Source of the DNA: Eopsaltria australis
Lineage: Eukaryota; Chordata; Aves; Passeriformes; Petroicidae
Direction: 5' to 3'
NCBI GenBank assembly: GCA_034509425.1
Contig: JAVTVJ010000545.1
Coordinates: forward strand, 62,001 to 126,000
Length of the DNA stretch: 64,000 nt
Shown: positions 36,074-49,318 of the stretch, piece by piece
Position numbering within the stretch: position 1 is the first letter of the stretch
Layout: every line of letters starts with the position of its first letter
Made by a program: the position numbers and the translations under genes
Notes under the pieces: generated by a model
The model's input: the letters and a program-made list of their open reading frames with translations, nothing else
Told to the model about the DNA's origin: nothing
Databases searched by the model: none

Positions 36074-39000
36074 AATGGCCATTATGACAATTCTGTGTTT
36101 GAAACAGCAGCAGTGTGGCAGGGAGCCTGGTTGCTAAGGGAAGATGAAAAGGTCTCTGACTGAAAGCTCATAGTTTACTGGAAAATCCCAGACTTAAGCA
36201 CTGACAAGCCTGGTATAAGCACTGAGGGATCTGAGACTGTCTTTGGCTGCTGATGAAAAACAGCCTTGGCCAACAGTTCGGCTTCCAGTAATGCTTATTA
36301 GGGAAAAACTGACCAAAATTTTGGCTTTTTCACAGGAGTATCACAAGTTAATTTTGATCCTTTTAGGCAGAAACCAGGGCAGTTTCAGAAAATGACAAAG
36401 CCCTTACAAACAAACACCAAGGTCTCCTTTTGTGCCAAGGGAAGCTCCACAAGCACCACCCTTTGTGCTTCTACCCAGGGTGGCACAGAACAACAAAGCA
36501 GAAAAAACAAATGAGGACCTCTAGCAAGAGTTGTTATATGATAGGTCCTGACTGGTATGATCACATCTGAAGAGAACTCTTCCATAAGGATAAGCCTCTT
36601 TCCATCATTCTTGTCAGATCTTCATGCTCAGCTACTTCTGATAACAAAAAGCATCTGTCAACAGCAAACAGGAAGAGTGTCCAAGACACCAATCACTGCA
36701 GTGGAGCTTCTTCATAGCTCCGTAATTGTCTTCAACACTGAGCAGCTGTTCCCAATGCTTCTGTGGATTTTGGAACCTAGCTTACAGCAGGACAGCAGAA
36801 ATCCAGAGAATCAAGAGGAGACCCACATCTTTTCTTGCATCTTGTAGATAAAATGTAATACCCAATTTTGCTGCTACTTAGTGGAGATTTCTTTAGTACA
36901 TTTTTATCCCTACATTGCAGATGTCAAACAGATAATAATCTCAGAAAACAACTCAGACCCCTATGTGAAAGCTTTATAGAATACAGAAAAAGGATGCAAT
37001 CTTCCTTGAATTATGGCCTATTGTACTCTCAAATGGATCATACAAACAGCAGATCTGTTACCTGTAATCCTAAAAGGTGACCAGAGTGCCCTCTCAAGGA
37101 TTCCCTTAGCTATCACTGTTTAGGAATTACTTTTTATGGGAGAAATGAGAAATTTCAATTCTCAATAGTGAAATGTCCTCAGAGGCACTGCATTCTGGTG
37201 CAACCTACCAGGCATAGACCTATCTAGGTATTTCAAGCAGAACTCTACATAGTTGCCTAAAGCAGTTTTACCATCTGAAATGTCCAGTTATTGCTGTCTC
37301 AACTCAATTAGTCTTTCCCCCATGCCCACTACATTCTCATGTGCCACTTCTCAAAAGAGGAAAGGAAAATGGCAATTAAAAGAGGTCACTGAAGCACGTG
37401 GTACAAATAAGGTTTCTCAGGAACAGCAGCAGCAGGGGCTACAGCTTTACTTTGAAACTATGAATAGAATACAGCAAGAATATATCCCTGAACATGAGAA
37501 ATGCTACCCATATTAATGTCAAAAATTCACTACATTAAATAAGAAAGTACCAGCAGAAAAAAACTAAGAACTCAGGTTGCGTAAATTCAGCATTTTGGTT
37601 TGGCTGGTGAATTAGAACCAAGCCCCAGACATCCCACACGACATCTGTCTCCTTTGCAAAGCAGGTTATGAACTGCTACCAGAGAAACCTAAACTGGAAG
37701 ACTTTATCTATCCAAGTGTGTACCAATCATATTCCAGCTGCTAAATGGAGAAAAAAGACATGAAACAACATTAATACCAGAAAAAGACATTTTCTTCCCT
37801 CTCTCCAAACAGACAAGATTACTCCGGGCAGTGAAAGCAGCAGAGAACCACGAAGATCTGAGAGATATCAGTGAAAAAATCCTTAAGACGATTCACTACA
37901 ATACTGGAAAGATCTGGGCTATTATTCCAGCTAATTCTTGGTTATCCCCCAGGTTATGTGTATGTTGTTGTCAGAGAACCAAAATAATGTCACTTGCCAC
38001 AGACTGGAGTACAAGACAACACTGCCTCTAACATACTGTCCTCAAAACCTGCACAGGTGGTTTGCCACCATTCCATCATCACAAATACTACTCCAGAAGA
38101 TAACACATCATCCCTTTTTAATTTACTGAAGGAACCGTACAACTTCCAACGTCTTTCTAAAAATCTGGGGCCTTACCAGTTGAAATTAAAGCACATTTGA
38201 GAGAAAAGGTATCATTCCATCCAGGTTTTATATAATTTGAAAATAATGTAAGTGCCATCAAGGAATACATTTGGTAACAGAAAGATTAGGTTTAATAGAT
38301 TTCAGGGTTCTATAATCATAAACTTTACCATGTTCACCCTAACATCCTTTGCACCAGCAGGGCCCAAACCTTGCCTCTCCAAGTACAGCAAGGCAGGACT
38401 CTTCCTTCTAAGGGCAATTCAATCCATTTGAGTGCAAACACTCATTTCCTGGCCTCATGTGAGCTCCACTACTTCTATCCATATGAATGTTTCAGGTGCT
38501 TTATATACAGCACTCATGATGAAATTACACCAAGATAAATGTGGTTGTGATGGTTATTAATACATTATTTTTCACCATCTATACTTGAACTATATCAAAA
38601 TTATACTTAAAAGCACAATTTACAGCCCTCAATATTTCTACTGAAATAAAATACAAGGAGAAACAATTAAGACCATTATAAAGTTTTCCTGCAACCATCT
38701 CTCATTTTTAAGTTGCCCAATTAAGTAGGTATTTCCTCACCAACAGAAATAAGCAAGGTTTCTCTTCCCTTGAAAGCAAACTGAATACAACAGGGAAGTC
38801 AGAGAGAAAACTGCAACTTTCAATTACTGCTAGTAAGCAGACAAAGTGTGTTGACTGTCAACTAGCAAAACCGTGTCGAATTTTCATCTACAAAAACATG
38901 TTTGTTGACAAAAATACGTTCTGAGCTCATGCAGCCTGATTTGTCATTCAACTAATAGGCACTGGCTTCCAACTGTGAGTTTCCAGTGAAATTCCTTCTT

Positions 39001-41194
39001 CACACCACACCAGGGCAAAAAAAGTCTTCCCTATATATATCTATGTACCTGTATGTCATTCTCTGTCTACTGCAAATGTAAATTTAAGATGTCCTTTTCT
39101 AGTCTGAAGAGAATATGTAGCCTCTTTTCCTTATCTTTGTATCTCTTAATCAATCTGCTGGAAAGTTAATTATAATGTGAGACATTTGAGAAGTCCTTTC
39201 TAAATGTATAACTTGAATTTGTAAGATTGATTATCTGTGTTCTGTCTCCAAAGCCCATATATCCAGCACCATTTCTACAGCATCCTGCTGATGCCTGGCA
39301 ACTGGATATTCTCCCTTCCTCTTTGTTACCTCTATCCTCCAAGCTTGAAGAACCTTATTTTTAAAACAATCTGTAATTAATCTAAAACCTTCATATAATT
39401 AGGAGTTTTTAAACTATGATTGATTCCACAGGTTACACTAACAGGTACAATACATCACTTCATGTTTAAAAAATATTCCCTGTTAATTAATTTTTTTTTC
39501 CTATTTTGGACTTGGAAGACCCACTTTGACTTTTCCTTTCCTCATGTTTTCACTTGTGTAATCAGTCAAAGAAAAAAATTCAAAATCCTAACAAATACTA
39601 ATCCTCTTTAATTGCATTGTGGAATTCAACCACCCAGTTTAAGATGCTGTAAAATCACTTAAGTAAAATTAAACCAATCATGCAAAATTAATATAATTTT
39701 ATGAAAGAATGATTTTTCTCTATTCCCCACTACTTGTAATTTGATTCTACTACTTTTTGTAGTACTATAACACCTGCATATTAGTTTTCCCTAGCAGTTT
39801 TCTAAATTTATTTTCAAATGCATTTTTACTTGTTTCCTAACAGACACAGTTAAATTTAATAGCAAAATCATGAAGAAAACCAAATGAATTTTCTGAGTAT
39901 AATTAGTACAGATGAAGAGGAATCCTGACATTTATAAAACAGTGAAGCCATCAACCAATATCACCATGAGGACTCAAAAACCTTTTCCAGTTTTATGAGT
40001 GCACCATGAGATATGTTTGTGTTTTTTCCATCACTAAAGATGAATCATCTTAGTCTTATTCCTTTTTACTGACATTTCAGACCAGATTTCTGCAAATCAA
40101 TTAAAAAAAATTAAAATACATTAGATTCACAATTAAAACCCTCTTTCCTACCGAGAGGCATTTCTGAATAGTTTACCTTGTCACTCAACATAAAATAAAA
40201 AAGAAAACATCTATCTAAACCTGAAAAATTAGATCTGAAAACCTGCAGTAAACAATCTCTTTCAATAATATAAGCATAAAAATTAAGCAGGAAACCACAT
40301 GGCAGGATTTTGAGTTAAAAGCTACATTAGCTTATTTATGCTAATGCTTTAAGGCTTTGTTTTGCAGAATTATAACCTCCAGTACACTCTGGTACATACT
40401 AGGTGTTCACAAACAACAGCAAGACAAAATGCCAACCCTTTGCACAGTCCCCAGAAATCAAACTTGCTGTGGATTGATTTGATTTATAACTCAAAGCATG
40501 AAATACAAACAGCTACAAGCATTAAAATGGAGAGAATTACATCTTGGAAAACTACAGTAACAGACACTCATTTGCATATAATGCATATTTATACATCCTG
40601 GAAATGCATGATTGCTGACAAACTCAACAATGTAAATTTAAAACACTGAGCATCACAAACAAACTGTTAGCAATTAACTTTGAAACACCAATAGCAACAT
40701 CTCCGTAAGCCAATTTCAAGTCCATATGCTCAGCTCTTCATGAAAATCCTCCTATTAAGCAGGAATGTCATCACCTTTTGTGTGACTACTAAGCACAGTT
40801 TCAAAAAACACCTGAAAATTTGAGCTCCTAGTGGAAAATGAGGAGGGTATTTTCAAGAGCTACATACTAGGAATCAGCTTCTCTTGTAACTAAAGTGCCT
40901 CTGGAATAACATAAAAAGCAGTACTTAAAGATCTGAAGTATTTTAGCAAACCAATTTAGTTGTATTCTTCAGGCACCAGTTGCACAAAGGCCACTATTGG
41001 ATTTCAAGGTGTTTTTCTGAGTACTTTTCAACCCAACGTCCAGTTTCTCTGTTGTTAGGTAACTACCACAAGCTACCAAACACAAAACTCCTCAAACCTT
41101 TCACACCACAGGGTCTGTGTGCACAATCTTCCCTATTATGAAGAAGTTTTCTGACTTGAATCAGTCACTTTTTGAAATAAATGGTAAAGAAGGT

Positions 41195-41491
41195 AATGGA
41201 TGATAAAGGAGGTTCAGGGAGGACCTTTTCACTCTCCCTACAAGTACCTGAGAAGACGTTGTGGAAAGGTCTTCTGTCATGTGAGAAACACTGGATATTG
41301 GGAAAAATTTCTTCACTGAAAGGGTGGTCAGGCACTGAGACAGGCTGCCCAAGAAACACCATCCTGAAAATCTTAAAAGAAGCGTAGATGTGGCACCTGA
41401 GGACATGGTTTGGTGGTGAACATGGTGGTGCTGGGTTGACAGCTGCATTTGATCTTGGAGGTCTTTTCCAACTTTAACAATTATATAATTC
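41195..41491 (+). repeat. CR1 LINE 3' fragment
   Basis: Sense CR1 with 'ggaggttcagggaggacctt', 'aatttcttcactgaaagggt', 'ggtcaggcactgagacaggc' and the 3' end 'cttggaggtcttttccaact'. It is moderately diverged. Small reading frames on both strands overlap it and are not genes. Confidence 0.9.
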
Positions 41492-43073
41492 ATAACACCA
41501 TGTTTTTAATATGCCTAGGATTTATCATATGGGCAGTTACGTTTTTATGCATTTAAGTAAACGATCTAACAAAGTTGCAGCATGTAATTCTGGCTTCCCA
41601 ACACATCAACCATAACCACAGAATGATTTAGTGGCACTGAATAAACTTAGGTGTACTAAAGAGAATTTCCCAATTCCCTCAGCTCAGGTTAAGTTAACTG
41701 TGTGGTTCCGAAGTTCACAAGCAACTTGCAGGGACTCGAATTTATCACATTTTAGTATGATTTGAAGTGATAGTAATTATTGTTAGATATTCACAAAGAG
41801 CAGCTGAGAAACTCTATTTAAGCCAATGGCAAAATGGTTGTTGCCAAGAGAAATCTATAGCACCATCGGGTAAATGTGGAAACCACAAAACAATGAAGAA
41901 AACTGTAAACAAAGCTGGCAATTTCTCCGAGTCCTAATTTTTCCACTTTTATGTGTGTGTTCATATTGAATTCTGCAACAGAGTGAAGGTGAGATCATCT
42001 CGACTGAAGAGCTAAAATACCTTTAAAATGATGAATTATAATTAAACACAAAAACAACATTACTACATAAATGACTCATTCTTGTCCCCTCACCAGACAC
42101 TGGCACACAGCTACACAAAGTGATCCTCTTATGGTTTAGGCACCTGATCTCTATTGTAAGCTAAAAAATAAAGCTAGAAAAATATTTTTTTTTTCCCTAG
42201 GAAAAGTATCCCGTTTTAAATGCTAGCAGCAAACCTAAAGAAGTTCTTTGAAACTTCTAAGCGCCTGAAGCAGACAGATGGGGTTTGTCCACATTCTTTT
42301 TTGCACTACAGTAACTGTGTTAGCCATTCTCTCTTGACAGTAAACTTAAAAGCACACAGTAAACCCTCTAATGCTACTGGAAAGGTAACAAACCCAGCCC
42401 CCTTTCTCAGCAACCTTGCCACATAATCTGGATTTCAGCACCAAACCTCATTCCCTGGCATGTTAACTCTCTGCAGCATCTGTCACTGCTATGAATGGTT
42501 GATCATAAGTACCTCTGTAGTCATCTCAATGCCATTAAGCAGATGGCAGCGCTAAATCCGAATGATGTAGTACATCTCCCTGGTGGACTTTGTTTCCATA
42601 CACCACCATTATTCTGCAATTCCTCAGTGATAAATCTTGTGTATTCTAGAGAACATTAAACAGTGAGCTGACAGTGACAATTGATTTATTAGCATCCATT
42701 TCCCTTTGCCATATTATTGTCCTCGCAAACGCTTGTGCAGATCATGTGTGGAGTCACTAAGGGACTAAAAGCACTTTGGCTCAATTTGAAGCCTATTTCA
42801 GAGATATAAAATAACTAGATTTCTCTTCATGCTGAAAATGTTTAAACTACAGTTTTAAATGAAGATTCAACTAAATCCTCTTGATTCCTCCATAATAAAA
42901 CTGATCTAGCATTAACACCAGGCCATTAAAGCACCCACTACTTTCTGCAATAAATCCAAGTAAATAATTACAATTCTAGATAGGCTTGGGAAGTCCTTTA
43001 AGAGACAGCTAAATTGTATAAGGATGTATACATGCTGGTGACAAGTCCACATGTGTCTGACATAGGCAAATTT

Positions 43074-43226
43074 GTGAATGCTCCATCCCTGGAAGCGTTC
43101 AAGGCCAGGCTGGATGGAGCTTGGAGAAACTTGGTCTGCTGGAAGCTGTTCCTGCCCATGGCAGGGAGATGGAACTGAATGACCTTTGAGGTCCTTTCCA
43201 ACCCAAACTATTCCACGATTCTGTGA
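43074..43226 (+). repeat. CR1 LINE 3' end fragment
   Basis: Sense CR1 3' end: 'ctccatccctggaagcgttc', 'aaggccaggctggatggagc', 'gaggtcctttccaaccc' and terminal 'cgattctgtgaaac'. Confidence 0.92.
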
Positions 43227-46200
43227 AACATTTTCTACCCCCTGATTTTCAGAAACTGCAAAATATTTTTTTAATTTTAGATTTGATTTTAATAACAAGA
43301 CTAAAAAGTTCAGTTGATTAAATATCCCAGTTTATACTGATAAAGATATCTAAAAATCCCTCTGCAAAACACTATACATATAATTTAATCTTCTAAAAAT
43401 CAATTAAGTATCTAGTGAAGCACAGTTCAGCTTCAAGGGACATTTGAAGTCTATTTGACCATAAAATATAATTCTGTTAAAGGATATCCTGAAGCACTAT
43501 GTGGGGCTTTGTTGCATGAACAAGCAACAGTGGATAATACAATGTTCTAAATAAATACAACATTTTTTATAGGATTACAGGGCATGAGGATAGATGAGAA
43601 CTCAGAAAAATGTCATGTTTCTCTCTCTGTTAGTGCTCTGGCAAGTTTTAACTCGAACTTCAGATTGCCAGGCACAAGGAAGGATACAGTCTCACACCAT
43701 GTCAAATAAAATACCATTGAACTTCTAACCACTCAAGATTTGGTATCAGCAAGCAGTTAGTACACACGAAATAATAATTTATTTGCAGAACAAATGAAGT
43801 CTTAACTACCTTAATGCACACAGAAATACACAGTACCCTATGCTTCGTATCTAAACATGTCACTCATACTAATCTAACCCAGAATTGGCCATTTCTGGGA
43901 AATACACTTGAAATGTCCAGATTAGAACAGCAATAAAGGAGAGTCACACTGTGTTGTGCTGAAGACTGAACCTGGAGAATGCACTCCTATGCACCTATAG
44001 CAAAAGGTTTGCCGTCGTGCAACCTCTTAGAGATTTCCAAAATTCCTAAAGCTATTTTAAATTCTATTACAAGTTTCTGTCTTTAACAGAAGAATCACTA
44101 AATAAGCAAAAAGTTTAAAACAAAAATAAGTATTTTAACTGTTTCCACCATATAACACATTGTACACTTGTGAGCATTAAGCCCTGTTCCAGCACTCAAA
44201 TTTAGTCATATGCTAAAAACTACTTCAAGTAATTCAATGAGACAACTCATTTGTGCTATTTCTAAGATTTCTTCTTTAATACACAGGATCACTAATATCA
44301 CAATATTTCCAGAGAAATTGGTATCAGAAGGCATACTAGAAATACTATTACTTCAAGATTACTATTTTCAACTTAGAAAAGAGCAAATTATTTCCACATG
44401 CTGTTCACCAAATGATGCATTTTAAACACATGACTGCTCTCCATGTGCAAATGCAGTTTCTTTCCATGTTTTATGAGGGTAAAAAATCAAGAATAAGTAA
44501 GGTTAAACTATGAAAACAATGCACTTTTCTCTAATTTCCTTCATAGTAAGGGCATTGTAATGCACCTAAATATGGTAAGTATCTCATAGTGGTTACACAA
44601 TGATATTTTGCAATATGGGCTACTACTTGATATTCAGATTAAAGACAGGAATGCTGGTCTAGGTAGCTCAGATGGCTGTTTATAGTTATTACTTTTTGCC
44701 TGCCAATACTATCCTAAAAATCTTTCTGCCAAGGCAGAAAACATGCCAGAAAATGAGTGCTGATATCCTGTGAGAAACGTGCAAGTGAGTAATTTCTTGT
44801 TCTCTTTTACCACAAAGCACTTAATAAAATTAGGGGAAAAAGGCCAAGTAATCATTAAGAAGGTAACAAAGTCATTAAAATCTAACAATATATGTATTGT
44901 GAAACTACAGGTAAAATACAAAATAGAGCAATCATTTTATGAAATACCTCCTTCTAGACAGCTAAGTATGTGCACATGTATCTCAGAGCATTAGAAACAT
45001 TCTTATGTATTAATCTTTTATAAGAGCAATTTCATTCCTTGGGAGATTTGCTTTTTTCCTAATTATAGTTCAAACGAAGAAAATCTCAGTGAAAACCCTT
45101 CTTAATGTGGAAAAAAAAAAATCAAATCCAAGTAATGTTTAATTTTGGCTCAGGCAAATGACTTTGTAATGAAGTCCAAATGTTTGTGTGCAATAAACCC
45201 ATTTACCAACAGTACAAGCAAGAAGCCAGAACAGAATTGCCAACATAAAAGTTGAGGACTACTTTGGAAATTGTCTTTTTGGGGGGAAAAAAAAAATTCA
45301 TTACCAGCAACTGTTCTGGAAATGTAACACTCTATAGAGTCTCGTATTTTGAAAGTCCTATACTGCTGATTTCTTAAGTCATGTTTATATCAAGCTTTGA
45401 GTCTGTAGGAGCCAAGTATCAGACACAAAGGTAATTTCAAACTTTCCACTACGCTTTTCACATTGACTAAGTTGTTGAACACAGAAAAATATTTGTTTAC
45501 ACAACAAAACAGAAGTTGGGTGTGACAACGCTACAGCAGAAAAGAAGGGAGGTGTAAAGAGCTTTGTTCTCAACTTTGCTGTGAACAGTTCTGTACTATT
45601 TCAGATAAAACTGCATTGTAAATCTTACATATTTAGCGGAAGATAGAACAAATCTGTCTCAAATACACTATTCAGTTTAATTCACCACAAGGGACTTATG
45701 AACAGGAACCTCAGAGGCAGGTCATAACTCTGCCATAAAATATCAGGACATTGTCAAAGACATTAAAACACCTATTATCAAGCAAATTATGAATGATTGG
45801 TCCGAAAGAAAAAGAAGGAAAATAAATTACAACTCAGTAAAAGGTGGACAGTATTTCCCTTTCCAGACTGGCACATGGAAAATACTCAGAAGTGGAGATG
45901 ATCAGCAAAGCTGCTAAATTTATAATGGGATTTTTGCAATGAAGTTCAAGCCACATAAAGGATGTAGTTTATACTTCACAACATGTTTCCCACAGGTGGG
46001 TCACACTGTTATTCATGGAGTTGCCAAATAGTGATGCCCTTCAAGAAAGCAAAATTAAAAAAAAATAAATCAAAAGTGCTTAAAAATACTGCTGAAAATG
46101 AAGTGGGAGAAGGAAAACAAATGGCAAGAGATTCAAATTTGCCACAAGGAATTCCATGAAGGAGTAAAACAAACTGACAGGTGTATTTTTGTTACAGTCA

Positions 46201-46623
46201 AATACAGGTAAAACACTGGAATGTACCTTCTTAAAAGTACTGAGAAAATTTAATCAGTTGTGTTTCAGAAAATTTTGTGCTTCTATTAAGTTGTCTTTTT
46301 TCTCCTCTCCCCTCCTTACCCACTCCTCCCTCCCACAAGAAATCTGAATTAAATTTTCTTGAATTACCCAAACTTTTGAAAACTTTGATTCAGGATTTGG
46401 CATCACGAAAACTATTACAAGTTCTCAGTGCTGCTTCTTTTCAGCCACTCAGAAATTTAACTTTTATACTTATGTGATAGTAAAGACAAGTAACAGGTGT
46501 GTTATTTCTAAAATCCTCTCATTAAATTTTTGCTGTTGGGGTGAAATTGCAAAACTAAGTAAAACTAACTGGCCAACGAGAGAATTTTCCCAACGTAGCT
46601 ACACAGTTGATTTGGAGGCTTAC

Positions 46624-46706
46624 CTTTGTGCTTGAGTGCTATAGCTGTTATCATAGGAATCATAGCTTTGTTCATCATAAGCAGCTCCATAGCCATCATC
46701 ATACTC
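46624..46706 (-). CDS. KHDRBS3: KHDRBS3 internal exon (Tyr/Asp-rich region)
   Basis: This 83-nt exon begins at a codon boundary with [13 protein letters not shown], continues [14 protein letters not shown] and ends with two bases of a split Ser codon. The acceptor is ATTTCAG and the donor GTAAGC (minus strand). It carries most of the tyrosine-rich region characteristic of Sam68/SLM1/SLM2. The first residue is Glu (GAG) where I recall Asp in mammals. The length is not a multiple of three, so skipping it would change the downstream frame. Confidence 0.95.
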
Positions 46707-47631
46707 CTGAAATTACATAGAAGATGCAATATTAATATAACTCCAGAAACAGAGCAGTAACCTAGTGCTATGTGTGAAAGACAACACTCTCCTGGAAAGT
46801 ATGAATAACATATGAACACCATGAACTGGCAAGATCTTGAGACTACTCCTATCTATAAATCATAGACCACAATTTCTTTAAAGGGATTTTGAGCTACTGG
46901 CAATGTGCTTCAAAAAAATGTTTGTTTTTTTTTAGTTAACGCTGGCTTGTACAGATGACAGTACAAACATTTCATTTCTTCATCTTCTTGAGTTTGACTG
47001 ATCTTCAAGAAAGCTCTTGGAAGCATCTCAGGAATCAAAACATCTGAACAAATATTGTACAATTGACTTAGGCAGCTGACTTGTTTATGGAAAATAAATT
47101 CCATATTCTATATAGACTTGGGATAGGAAAGAACTTCCCTAGAGATAAGATTAGTAAGAATTCTCTGAATGCTCTCTGAATACTCTTCAACTTGTGGGAG
47201 TTCAGCACTGAACAAGAAACTAGAAGCAAGGATTTTTTACTTCTCTCCACATTATTCACACTATTTATGTATACACTGTAACACTCTACCCAAAACAACA
47301 CCATATTTGAGCACCAATTTGAACAAACCACTGACCCCAGCCATATAGAAGTATAGGATAAAAACAAGTGACAGTGATGTGTTTTCACAGAGAAGGGTGA
47401 GCTATAGAAATCTTAACTGTCATGAATTTACTGTTTTGTCCAGTAATACACCAAACTGAGATAAACACAGGAAAAGCAGAAATGGTACATCCACTGCATT
47501 GATTCCTAGGAAATCTTAGTATCTAAATCCTGTCTAAATAAGCCAAAGACCTCAATGGATATTTAGGAGTATCTTGCCAGATGAGAATGACCTAATGAGA
47601 AGACACTTTGAAGACTGGAGGATCATCCTTC

Positions 47632-47672
47632 ATATACATATGTGTGTGTGTATACATATATATATATATATA
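47632..47672. repeat. (TG)n/(TA)n microsatellite
   Basis: TATACATATGTGTGTGTG continues into a perfect TA run. Confidence 0.9.
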
Positions 47673-49104
47673 AATAAAAATGGTGTTTTCTGAATAAGTG
47701 TGCATCCAACCCTGGCAATTAAGGGATAAAGCCTCATGAAAGAACCAACATTTTCATGAAAAGGAACATTTAAGAATCTTTCAGCAATGACAGAAAACAA
47801 AACCAACAAGCAGTATCAATTTAGATAGGAGTGACAAATGATGGATTCTCCAATACTAGTAGAAAACATCTCCAATGATGGGAATCTGACAGCTTTCTCT
47901 AGAAGTCAGTGACATCTTCAAAACAACTGATAGGAAACCTAATTTCCTATGAGTTTTAGCAAGTTTTCCAGTCATTTGAAATTGCTTCTATGGAAAACAG
48001 GCAACATGCCTATCAACAGAGCATCACCACTGCTAGATCAGTGCACATGATTGTCTCCCAGCAGTGATTAGGAGAATAGTGTCTGTGAACATTTGCCAGC
48101 ACAGCTGAGTGAGTTTATTCATTGGTTTGGAAGAAGAAACTAGGATTCTTTCAACTGTCAGTTGCATGGAGATCAATGAATAAAAAGTCCCTCTTAAAAG
48201 GAAATGCAATTTCTCTTCCTGAAACTAAAAATTAAAACAGACTCTTAGGATTTTTGTGCCCATCAGATATGGGTTTTTATTGATAAACCACAGACTAATC
48301 TCCAGCCCCATTGCCTCCTGGCATTTATTCCAAACAGGCATTTTGTTACTTATTGATGCAATACACAGACATCTGTTAACAATACGGACCCTGACCAACA
48401 GCAGACGCTGCCTGAGCCAATTTATTTGCTCTGTTCCAGAACATTTACATGACATTTGGTCTCCTCTCATAGACTCCCCTAATTGTGAACCAGCCACCCC
48501 AAGGAGGGGCTTCCAAACTTCCAACTGGGCACATCCAGCAGTGGCAACAAATCAAACTGGAGGACTGAAATGAACCTTTCAATGTGTTAGGAAAGCTTTG
48601 GCCCGAAGGAATCATTAGAGACCTCTAGAGCAATCAGTCCTCTCATTCACATTTATGTTAACTATTTCACTGAAAAAATGGATCATGAAAGAAAGGCAGT
48701 AAGACACTACTTATGGTATTTCTATGCCTTCTTGAAAACAGAGGAATAAACTTGAAATGAGAAGATCCTTCATAAGATGTTCAGCAGAACAAAAGGAAAA
48801 TTTGGGCAAGGTCCATTCTTTATCAGACTGAACTATTTCTTTTATTAGCACTTGTCTTCAAGAGACTTTTTGCCCAGGATTCATTACTGTTCACCATTTC
48901 ACATGTCAGCAAGTTGACAACTGCTGAAATTCAGCCCTGCATTACGATATTGTTGAAAGTGGCTCTTAGAAGCCTTGTATGAAAAGATATCTGATTTGTG
49001 GTTTATATGTGGGACTCCTGTCAGAATCAAAATTGTCAACCTGTGCTTTTGAGATTACTATAACATGCTTAAATAGATAAATTATCTTTTATTGATGTGT
49101 GTCA

Positions 49105-49318
49105 TAGATTCACAGAATGGTTTGGGTTGGAAGGGACCTCAGCAATCATCTTGTTCCACTTGCCGTGGACAGGGACACCTGCCATGTGTCCAGACTAGAC
49201 CAGGTTGCTCAGAGTCCATCCAACCTGGCCTTGAACACTTCCAGGGATGGGGCAGCGACAGCTTCTCTGGGCAGTCTATGCCAGTGCCTCACCACCCTCA
49301 CAGGAAAGAATTTTTACA
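49105..49318 (-). repeat. CR1 LINE 3' fragment, well preserved
   Basis: Antisense CR1 3' end of about 215 bases: 'catagattcacagaatggtt', 'tgggttggaagggacctcag', 'gactagaccaggttgctcag', 'cttgaacacttccagggatg' and 'gtgcctcaccaccctcacag'. It is one of the least diverged copies here. The overlapping reading frames are artefacts. Confidence 0.95.

Larger units (their letters stand above)
31693..46623 (-). other. KHDRBS3: KHDRBS3 intron (14.9 kb)
   Basis: Large intron between the two tyrosine-rich exons, with donor GTAAGC and acceptor CAG on the minus strand. It contains CR1 fragments at 34174-34277, 35410-35876, 41195-41491 and 43074-43226. It also holds a 45-bp direct repeat pair (32596-32640 and 34139-34183) and a small tandem duplication (36025-36073). 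No other gene is seen; reading frames within it are chance or CR1-derived. Confidence 0.85.

Noticed and set aside
48225..48573. Overlapping 99- and 105-codon frames on opposite strands
   Set aside because: Both cannot readily be coding; no splice signals or homology recognised for either.
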